The notes under the pieces are model-generated. The model ran no database searches, was not told the DNA's origin, and was given only the letters and a program-made list of their open reading frames with translations. Shown here piece by piece: positions 58,037-64,000 of a stretch of 64,000 nucleotides of DNA (the stretch's first letter is position 1; the number at the start of each line of letters is the position of its first letter). Origin of the DNA: Sphingopyxis chilensis. GTDB taxonomy: Bacteria > Pseudomonadota > Alphaproteobacteria > Sphingomonadales > Sphingomonadaceae. The DNA lies in assembly GCF_035930445.1 (NCBI RefSeq), contig NZ_CP142394.1:2637501-2701500 (forward strand), read 5' to 3'. The position numbers and the translations under genes are program-made.

Positions 58037-59143
58037 ATGGTGGCCAGGGCGGATTTCGAACATAGCGACGGAGCGAATGGCGCCGAAGTCCGCTTCACAG
58101 GCCGGCTGACGCTCGCCCGTCTGGGCGACGTGCCCGCGCGGCTCGACGCACTCGGCCCGATCGCGACGATCGACCTGTCGGCGATCGACCGGATCGACAC
58201 GGTCGGCGCATGGATCGTGACCCGCGCCGCCAAGGAACATGGCTCGAAAGTCGTCGGCGCGAGCGCCGAGGCCGAGCGCCTGCTCGAAGCGCTCGCCAGC
58301 GACAAGAGCGAATATCGCATCCACCGCGACCGCCGCCCCGCCTGGATGCGGATGCTCGAACAGGTCGGTACCGCGAGCGTCGCGATCTGGAACGAACTGC
58401 TCGGCATCGTCGGTTTTTTCGGCGCGATGATCGTCGCGATCGGCAATCAAATTCGCGCGCGCCGGCGCCTGCGCTGGAACGCCATCGTGACCCGTTTTCA
58501 GACCGTCGGCGTTGACGCCCTCCCCATCATCGGGCTGATGAGCTTCCTGATCGGAATCGTCATCGCACAGCAGGGCGCGGTGCAGCTCGAACAATTCGGG
58601 CTCGAGGTTTTCACGATCAATCTCGTCGGCCGCGCCTCGATCCGCGAACTCGGGCTGCTGATGACCGCCATCATGGTCGCGGGCCGCTCGGGATCGGCCT
58701 TCGCGGCGCAGATCGGCACGATGAAGCTGACCGAAGAGGTCGATGCGATGCGCACGATCGGCGTGTCGCCGATGGAGGCGATCGTGCTGCCGCGCGTTGC
58801 CGCCTCGACAATCACCATGCCGTTGCTTGGCTTTTATGCCAGCCTGTGCGCGATCGCCGGGGGCGGCGCCTTTGTCTGGATCGGGCTCGACATCCCGCCG
58901 CTCACCTATATCCAGCGTCTGCGCGAAATCATTCCGATGACCGATTTCTGGATCATGCTGATCAAGGCGCCGGTGTTCGGCATCCTGATCGGTGTGACTG
59001 GCTGCTATGAGGGCATGCAGGTGCGCCAGAACGCCGAGGAAGTCGGCCAGCGCACGACCTCGGCGGTGGTCGCCGCGATTTTTCTCGTCATCGTTCTCGA
59101 CGCCCTTTTCGCGGTCTTCTTTTCGACGCTCGGGTGGAATTGA
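58037..59143 (+). CDS. MlaE-type ABC permease with fused N-terminal STAS domain
   Basis: The 368-residue protein begins with a STAS-like segment (residues 15-90, DLSAIDRIDTVGAW), which matches the separate MlaB protein of E. coli. The rest is the MlaE permease, with GFFGAMI, RASIRELGLLMTAIMVAGRSGSAFAAQIG, and TYIQRLREIIPM. It moves lipids across the inner membrane. It overlaps the ATPase gene by one base (TGATG). Confidence 0.92.
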   Translation: MVARADFEHSDGANGAEVRFTGRLTLARLGDVPARLDALGPIATIDLSAIDRIDTVGAWIVTRAAKEHGSKVVGASAEAERLLEALASDKSEYRIHRDRRPAWMRMLEQVGTASVAIWNELLGIVGFFGAMIVAIGNQIRARRRLRWNAIVTRFQTVGVDALPIIGLMSFLIGIVIAQQGAVQLEQFGLEVFTINLVGRASIRELGLLMTAIMVAGRSGSAFAAQIGTMKLTEEVDAMRTIGVSPMEAIVLPRVAASTITMPLLGFYASLCAIAGGGAFVWIGLDIPPLTYIQRLREIIPMTDFWIMLIKAPVFGILIGVTGCYEGMQVRQNAEEVGQRTTSAVVAAIFLVIVLDALFAVFFSTLGWN

Positions 59144-59997
59144 TGGCCGAAGAGACCGACATCGAAATCCGTGAGGAACTCGCCGCCGCCGACGCGGTGC
59201 GGCCCGAAAAATTCGAGCGCGCCATCTGTATCCGCGGCCTCAAGAACCAGTTCGGCGATGCGGTGATCCACGACGGGCTCGACCTCGACGTGCGGTCGGG
59301 AGAGATCCTCGGCGTCGTCGGCGGTTCAGGAACGGGCAAGTCGGTGTTGATGCGTTCGATCATTGGGCTGCAAACGCCGGCGGCCGGCGAAATCGAAGTC
59401 TATGGCAAGACGCTCGACACGATCGCCGATGAAGAGGAATCGCGCGACCTGCGCCGGCGTTGGGGCGTGATGTTCCAGGGCGGCGCGCTTTTTTCGACGC
59501 TGAGCGTCGCCGAGAATATCCAGGTGCCGCTGCGCGAATATTATCCGCGGCTCGACAAGCGGCTGCTCGACGAGATTGCCGCCTACAAGGTCGAGATGGT
59601 AGGGTTGCCACCCGATGCAGGGCCCAAATATCCCGCCGAGCTTTCGGGCGGGATGGTGAAGCGCGCCGGCCTCGCCCGCGCGCTCGCGCTCGATCCGGCG
59701 CTGCTCTTTCTCGACGAGCCCACAGCGGGCCTTGATCCGATCGGCGCCGCGAAGTTCGACGAGCTCATTCGCGAACTGGCCGACACGATGGGTCTCACCG
59801 TCTTCCTTATCACCCACGATCTCGACACGCTTTATGCGACCTGCGACCGCGTCGCGGTGCTCGCGGAAAAGAAGGTGATCGCGGTCGGCACCATCCCCGA
59901 ACTGCTTGCCACCGAGCATCCGTGGATACAGGATTATTTCAATGGGCCCCGCGGCCGCGCGGCCGCGGGCGGGAACCAAACCGCGCGAGCGCAATAG
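59143..59997 (+). CDS. MlaF-type ABC transporter ATPase
   Basis: The 284-residue ATPase has Walker A GGSGTGKS (60-67), signature LSGGMVKRAGLARAL and Walker B LLFLDEPTAGLDP. It powers the Mla/MCE lipid transporter with the preceding permease. An in-frame GTG nine bases upstream is less likely. It ends eight bases before the MCE gene start. Confidence 0.93.
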   Translation: MAEETDIEIREELAAADAVRPEKFERAICIRGLKNQFGDAVIHDGLDLDVRSGEILGVVGGSGTGKSVLMRSIIGLQTPAAGEIEVYGKTLDTIADEEESRDLRRRWGVMFQGGALFSTLSVAENIQVPLREYYPRLDKRLLDEIAAYKVEMVGLPPDAGPKYPAELSGGMVKRAGLARALALDPALLFLDEPTAGLDPIGAAKFDELIRELADTMGLTVFLITHDLDTLYATCDRVAVLAEKKVIAVGTIPELLATEHPWIQDYFNGPRGRAAAGGNQTARAQ

Positions 59998-60005
59998 GAA
60001 CAGCT

Positions 60006-60947
60006 ATGGAAACACGCTCGAACAATGTCCTCGTCGGCGCCTTTGTCCTCTTTTTCACGGCGGCGCTAGCGGTCTTTGTCGTGTGGCTTGCCAACGACAG
60101 CGGCGGCGCTAAGCGCGAATATGACATATTTTTCAAACAGTCGGTCGACGGGCTGAACAAGGGCGCACAGGTACAATTTTCCGGCGTGCCGTCGGGACAG
60201 GTGCGCGAGATCGCCTTGTGGCCCGACGATCCGCAGTTCGTGCGCGTGCGGATCGAGGTGAACGAAGGCGTCCCGGTGCTGCAAGGCACGACTGCCGCGC
60301 TCGAGGGCGTCGGCTTCACCGGCGTGTCGCAGATATCTCTCGACGGCGCGGTCAAGGGCGCGCCGCCCATCACCGACAAGGGCCCCGCGGGCAAGCCGGT
60401 GATCCCGACGCGCGTCGGTGGGCTCGGCGAACTGCTCAACACGGCACCGCAGTTGCTTCAGCGCCTCTCGACGCTCAGCGAGCGTCTCGCCGAGCTGGCG
60501 GACGACAAGAATCAGGAAAGCTTCGCAAATATCCTGAATAATGTCGAAGCGACGACCGCGACGCTGGCGCGCAACGGCCCGGCGCTCGAACGCGCGCTTG
60601 CCGACACGCGGATCGCGATCCAGCAGGCCGGGCAGGCCGCCGAGCAGATCGGCAGTCTCGCAGCGGCGACGCAAGGAACGATCGACCGAAATGTCGATCC
60701 CGCGATGCGCAATTTGCGTGACACGCTCGCCTCCGCGAACGAGTCCATGAAGACCCTTGAGGGCGCGATCGGCGATGCGCGGCCTGGTCTCAAGACCTTC
60801 AGCGAAACGACGATCCCCGAAGCCAATGCGTTGATCCGCGACCTCCGCCGCACGTCCACCTCGCTGTCGAGCCTGACCGACAAGCTCGACCAGCAGGGCG
60901 CCGGCGCGGTGATCAGCGGCAGCAAGCTCCCCGATTACAAGGAATGA
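60006..60947 (+). CDS. MCE-family lipid-binding protein (MlaD-type)
   Basis: The 313-residue protein has one signal-anchor helix (10-28), a MCE domain (about 36-115, with VQFSGVPSGQVREI) and a long coiled helical tail rich in Ala, Gln and Asn. AGGA lies before the start. MCE proteins form a ring in the periplasm that passes lipids. It overlaps the lipoprotein gene by four bases. Confidence 0.92.
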   Translation: METRSNNVLVGAFVLFFTAALAVFVVWLANDSGGAKREYDIFFKQSVDGLNKGAQVQFSGVPSGQVREIALWPDDPQFVRVRIEVNEGVPVLQGTTAALEGVGFTGVSQISLDGAVKGAPPITDKGPAGKPVIPTRVGGLGELLNTAPQLLQRLSTLSERLAELADDKNQESFANILNNVEATTATLARNGPALERALADTRIAIQQAGQAAEQIGSLAAATQGTIDRNVDPAMRNLRDTLASANESMKTLEGAIGDARPGLKTFSETTIPEANALIRDLRRTSTSLSSLTDKLDQQGAGAVISGSKLPDYKE

Positions 60948-61555
60948 AGACCGCCATGATTCGTCGCCTCCGCACTCCGCTGCTCGCCATGCTCGGCGCG
61001 GCAACGCTTTCGGCCTGCTTCAGCCTCGGCGGTAAGCCGCCACCCTTCCTGCTGACGCTCGACCCCGACGCGGCGCCCGCTGTGGGAACGGCGCGCACGG
61101 CCGCCGAAGCATCGACGCTGACGATCCTGATTCCGACCGCCCCGCAAAAGTTGCGCACGACGCGCATCCCCGTGCAGCAGGACGACACGAGCGTGGCCTA
61201 CGTGAAGGACGCGCAATGGGTCGAGGCGCCATCGCGCCTGTTCCAGCGGCTGGTGTCCGAGACCGTCGCCGCGCGCACGTCGCGCGTCGTGCTCGACGAG
61301 GGGCAATATCTGACCGCGCCGGGCGAGCAGCTCGCCGGGCAACTCATGGAATTCGGCGTCGATGCACGATCGAACGAAGCCGTCGTCGCCTACCAAGCGA
61401 TGCTCGTGGCGGCGGGTGGCAAGACGGTCACGCAGCGCCGCTTCGAGGTGCGCGAGCCGATCGGCGGCAAGGTGGAAGCCAGACCCGTCGGCGAGGCGCT
61501 GACCCGCGCCGCGAACAAGGTCGCCGTGGACGTCGCGGGATGGCTCGCCGAATAG
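60944..61555 (+). CDS. ABC-transport auxiliary lipoprotein, PqiC-like
   Basis: The 203-residue lipoprotein (LSAC, Cys25) has the ABC_trans_aux/PqiC fold with VAYVKDAQWVEAPSRLFQRL and LAGQLMEFGVDA. It should link the MCE ring to the outer membrane. It overlaps MlaD as ATGA and ends the operon. Confidence 0.88.
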   Translation: MKTAMIRRLRTPLLAMLGAATLSACFSLGGKPPPFLLTLDPDAAPAVGTARTAAEASTLTILIPTAPQKLRTTRIPVQQDDTSVAYVKDAQWVEAPSRLFQRLVSETVAARTSRVVLDEGQYLTAPGEQLAGQLMEFGVDARSNEAVVAYQAMLVAAGGKTVTQRRFEVREPIGGKVEARPVGEALTRAANKVAVDVAGWLAE

Positions 61556-61582
61556 GAATCGTTCCGCGAGCCATATCCATTT

Positions 61583-61603
61583 CGATTACCCCTGAGGTAA
61601 TCG
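61583..61603. promoter_or_regulatory. Inverted repeat between the Mla operon and the hydrolase
   Basis: CGATTACC-CCTGA-GGTAATCG is a perfect 8-5-8 dyad, 54 bases before the hydrolase ATG and 28 bases after the lipoprotein stop. It could be an operator or, with no T-run, a weak terminator. Confidence 0.4.
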
Positions 61604-61656
61604 CTTAGCCCTATTCGTCGCCCTATCGTCCCCCCATCGCATCGACAGGAGGATGA

Positions 61657-62571
61657 ATGCACAGGCGCGAAATCATGTCATTGGCAGGCCTTTTCGCGGC
61701 AGGAGCATTTTTGCCGCCCGCCCGCGCTCTCGCCGCAGCCCCGCAGGCGAGGCGACCGGCCGAGAGTTTCGTCGCCGCCAGGGACGGGACGTCGCTGTTC
61801 GTCCGCGACTGGGGCGCAGGTCGGCCCGTCCTGTTCCTGTCGGGCTGGGCGCTGCCATCCGATTTCTGGGGTTATCAGATGCTTGGCGTCACGCGGAAGG
61901 GCTATCGCGCGATCGCCTATGACCGGCGCGGGCACGGCCGCTCGGCCGATCCGGGCCGCGGCTACGACCATGACACGCTCGCCGACGATCTGGCGGCGGT
62001 CATCGACGGACTGGAGCTCGACGGCGTGACCGTCGTCGCGCATTCGATGGGCGGCACCGAGGTCGCGCGTTATTTCGCGCGGCACGGCGGGCGAGGTATC
62101 GCGCGCGTGGTGCTTGTCGGCACGATCACGCCCTGCCTGATGAAGCGCGCCGACAATCCCGGCGGCGTCGATCCGGTGACGCTCGCCGCGGGGGCCGACC
62201 TGCTCGCGCGCGATTTCCCGGCATGGATCGCCGCCAACACCAAGCCCTTCTTCACGCCCGAGACCTCGGCAGCGATGGTGACATGGGGTCAGGCGATGAT
62301 GATGTCGACCTCGCTGCTGGCGGCGGCGCAGCTGGCGCAGGCGAATTTCGCTACCGATTTCCGAGCCGATGTGCGGCGGATCGACGTTCCGGCGCTGATC
62401 ATTCACGGCGACCGCGATGCCTCGGCGCCCTTGGCGCTGACGGCCAGGGCGACCGCGGCCCTGATTCCGCAGGCGACGCTCAGCCTCTATGACCAAGCGC
62501 CTCACGGGCTGCCGCTGACGCATGTCGAGCGGCTGAACGCCGATCTGCTCGCCTTTCTCGCGAGCGCCTGA
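61657..62571 (+). CDS. Exported alpha/beta hydrolase (chloroperoxidase-like)
   Basis: The 304-residue protein starts with MHRREIMSLAG, a Tat- or Sec-like signal. SGWALPSDF (oxyanion hole), the nucleophile AHSMGG (Ser130), HGDRDASAP and APHGLPLTH (His) follow. It is close to the non-haem chloroperoxidase/esterase group. An AGGAGG site lies about five bases before the start. No cofactor is needed in this family. Confidence 0.88.
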   Translation: MHRREIMSLAGLFAAGAFLPPARALAAAPQARRPAESFVAARDGTSLFVRDWGAGRPVLFLSGWALPSDFWGYQMLGVTRKGYRAIAYDRRGHGRSADPGRGYDHDTLADDLAAVIDGLELDGVTVVAHSMGGTEVARYFARHGGRGIARVVLVGTITPCLMKRADNPGGVDPVTLAAGADLLARDFPAWIAANTKPFFTPETSAAMVTWGQAMMMSTSLLAAAQLAQANFATDFRADVRRIDVPALIIHGDRDASAPLALTARATAALIPQATLSLYDQAPHGLPLTHVERLNADLLAFLASA

Positions 62572-62591
62572 GGCGCTTGCCATCGCGCCGA

Positions 62592-62694
62592 CATCGACCT
62601 AGGAGCGCCGCCACGACACTCCCAAGTCGATGCGCGCAGCCTCTTTCGGGTTTCCGGCTGCGCCCATTCCTTCGAGCCCGGAAATTCGAAGGAA
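62592..62694 (+). promoter_or_regulatory. Folded leader of the SMR exporter gene, possible riboswitch
   Basis: Three stems occur in a row: CATCGAC/GTCGATG (62592-62598 with 62626-62632) with an inner GGAG/CTCC, then GCGCAGCC/GGCTGCGC (62634-62641 with 62656-62663), then TTCCTTCGA/TCGAAGGAA (62667-62675 with 62686-62694). The last buries the Shine-Dalgarno AAGGA. Guanidine riboswitches often precede such SMR genes, but the known conserved loops are not clearly seen. Confidence 0.4.
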
Positions 62695-62701
62695 ATCAAA
62701 A

Positions 62702-63022
62702 ATGGGGTGGCTCATCCTCGCAATCGCCGTCTTCACCGAAATCGTCTGGGCACTCAGCCTGAAATGGGCCGCAACGGCCGGGTCGTGGCAGGCGTCGCTC
62801 GTTCCGGTTTCGCTCAGTTTCCTGAACATGGCGCTGCTCGCCTTCGCGATGCGCGAAATATCCGCGGGAACGGCCTATGCGATCTGGACCGGGCTCGGCG
62901 CCATCGGCGTGATCATCGGCGGCATCATCCTGTTCGGCGAGAAGGTGAGCGCCGTGCAACTTGGCTTCATGGCGCTGATCGTCGTGGGCGTCGCCGGGAC
63001 GAAGCTCTTCGCCCCCGCCTGA
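62702..63022 (+). CDS. SMR-family exporter, SugE/Gdx-like
   Basis: The 106-residue protein has four transmembrane helices. The N-terminal WLILAIAVFTEIVWALSLKW includes the essential Glu13, and the third helix reads GTAYAIWTGLGAIG, which matches Gdx/SugE more than EmrE. Gdx exports guanidinium; others export quaternary ammonium compounds. The ribosome site AAGGA sits in a stem eight bases before the ATG. It converges on pepN. Confidence 0.9.
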   Translation: MGWLILAIAVFTEIVWALSLKWAATAGSWQASLVPVSLSFLNMALLAFAMREISAGTAYAIWTGLGAIGVIIGGIILFGEKVSAVQLGFMALIVVGVAGTKLFAPA

Positions 63023-63031
63023 CGGACACGC

Positions 63032-64000
63032 TCAACCGAGCAGGCTCTTCGACGCCTGCTCCATTACGTCGCGCGATAGCCCGGACTGCGCAAGGACGCG
63101 CTCCAGTTCGGCCTTCATCAGCGCCTGCCGGCCCTCGTCGAACCGCTTCCAGCGGCCGAGCGGCGGGATCATCTTCGCCGCGGTTTGCGGATTCTTTGGA
63201 TCGAGCGCGATGACGAGGTCGGCGATCAGCCGGTAGCCCGCGCCGTCGGCCCGGTGGAACGCCGCCTGATTGCCCGTGAGCGCACCATAGAGCGAACGCA
63301 CGCGATTGGGATTGGTCAACGTAAAGTCGGGATGCAGCGCAAGCTCCTTCACCGCGTCGACCGTGTCGGGACGCAGCGACCATGCCTGCACCTGGAACCA
63401 TTTGTCGAGCACCAGCGGGTTGTCGCGATAGCGCTGATAGAAAATGTCGAGCGCCGCCACGCGCTCTTCGCTGTCGCCATGCGCCAGCGTCGCGAGCGCG
63501 GCCTGCCGTTCGGTCATCCCGTCGGCATCGGAGAAGACGCGAAACGCCAGCGCGGCGGCATCATCAAAACCTGCCGCCGCAAGATAAGCGAGCGCGACGC
63601 CGCGCAGACGTCGCGCGCCCTTCGCCCCGGGCGACAGGTCCGTCGCCGGCGGAGCACCGCCGGAGAGGATCGCACGCCACTCCCCTTCCAGCGCGGCGCC
63701 GATCGCGGCTTGCAATGCCAGTCGATCACGGCGGATCGCATCGGGGTCGACCGTCACCATCTGATCGCCGATAAAGGCTTCGCTGGGAAGCAGCACCGCC
63801 TCCGCAACGAAAGCAGGATCGCCGGTGCGGCCCGCCAGTGTCTGCGCCACGGCGTCGATCACCGCGTTGCGGCCGCCGCCCTTCCCCGACACCGCGGCGA
63901 CGAGTGCGTCAAGCATCAACTGCTGCAACGCCTCATAGCGGGCGAACGGATCGTCGTCATTCGCGGCGAGCCAGGCAAGTTCGCCTTCTTCGCGCGCGAA
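63032..64000 (-). CDS. pepN: Aminopeptidase N, C-terminal part (5' end cut by window edge)
   Basis: The visible 322 residues (about one third of the full length) match the C-terminal helical repeat domains of bacterial PepN. Near the end is LVLDKWFQVQAWS, then NPNRVRSLYGALTGN, FHRADGAGYRLIADLVIALDP-type text and MIPPLGRWKRFD, all close to E. coli PepN. The catalytic HEXXH zinc domain is beyond the window edge. It ends ten bases from the SMR gene. Confidence 0.92.
   Translation of the reverse strand, partial: FAREEGELAWLAANDDDPFARYEALQQLMLDALVAAVSGKGGGRNAVIDAVAQTLAGRTGDPAFVAEAVLLPSEAFIGDQMVTVDPDAIRRDRLALQAAIGAALEGEWRAILSGGAPPATDLSPGAKGARRLRGVALAYLAAAGFDDAAALAFRVFSDADGMTERQAALATLAHGDSEERVAALDIFYQRYRDNPLVLDKWFQVQAWSLRPDTVDAVKELALHPDFTLTNPNRVRSLYGALTGNQAAFHRADGAGYRLIADLVIALDPKNPQTAAKMIPPLGRWKRFDEGRQALMKAELERVLAQSGLSRDVMEQASKSLLG

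Noticed and set aside
62592..62701. Firm assignment as a guanidine riboswitch
   Set aside because: The conserved loops of guanidine-I, -II or -III are not clearly present; kept only as a structured leader.

Overview
The window is GC-rich, densely packed chromosomal DNA from an alphaproteobacterium. The gene content (class I PHA synthase plus phasin, a hisZ-type histidine regulatory subunit next to purA, serC-serA, an lgt/MidA/GNAT/pgeF run, a STAS-MlaE transporter) and the codon use point to Sphingomonadaceae, and a Sphingopyxis-like genome is my best guess. That genus call rests on remembered gene order and protein flavour, not on a search. I see about 66 genes, two of them cut by the window edges. 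There is no tRNA, rRNA, CRISPR array, prophage, transposase or plasmid origin, and nothing with base composition unlike its neighbours, so this is ordinary core chromosome with small accessory touches.

Layout. Positions 1-6.4 kb hold small regulators and hydrolases: a serine hydrolase cut by the edge, AraC, an epoxide-hydrolase-like protein, an SGNH hydrolase, an HxlR/GST divergent pair and a GFA protein. From 6.4-9.1 kb is the peroxide defence pair ahpC-ahpF. From 9.3-15.1 kb is a plus-strand run: purT, an AAC(3)-I-like acetyltransferase, polA, a small JAB-like protein and a CDP-alcohol phosphatidyltransferase. From 15-19 kb are pheA (prephenate dehydratase), two tandem c-type cytochromes, a LOG-type protein and an extensin-like lipoprotein. 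From 19.2-26.2 kb is an amino-acid/nucleotide block, serC-serA, hisZ and purA, interrupted by palindromic repeats. From 26-31 kb are a methyltransferase, an FMN reductase, an MFS carrier, a DUF2721 protein and an alanine/LL-DAP-type aminotransferase. From 31-34 kb are phaC, a phasin with a histone-like N-terminal extension, and clpS.

From 34-44 kb are a second HxlR regulator, an SDR/isomerase pair, two EamA carriers, a DUF3011 protein, murA, a hydrolase and a threonine aldolase. From 44-51 kb are argG, cfa, a molybdopterin oxidoreductase with its cytochrome b partner, and an acyl-CoA ligase. From 51-57 kb are lgt-MidA-GNAT-pgeF, a DASS carrier, a cystathionine gamma-synthase family enzyme and a HAD phosphatase. 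From 58-61.6 kb is an Mla/MCE lipid transport operon. From 61.6-64 kb are a hydrolase, a SugE/Gdx-like SMR exporter with a structured leader, and the C-terminal part of aminopeptidase N.

The most interesting points are: (i) a chromosomal AAC(3)-I-like aminoglycoside acetyltransferase coupled to purT; (ii) a phasin gene that appears able to make two products, one with a histone-like basic arm; (iii) an identical 9-mer, in a similar context, in the leaders of ahpC and the phasin gene; (iv) folded leaders upstream of the SMR gene and the CDP-alcohol transferase; (v) an intrinsic terminator with no gene in front of it, which marks a candidate small RNA; (vi) three families of large intergenic palindromes. 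I found no clear evidence of a wholly new multi-gene system, and gene functions are inferred from motifs only. No stretch longer than about 300 bases lacks a gene.
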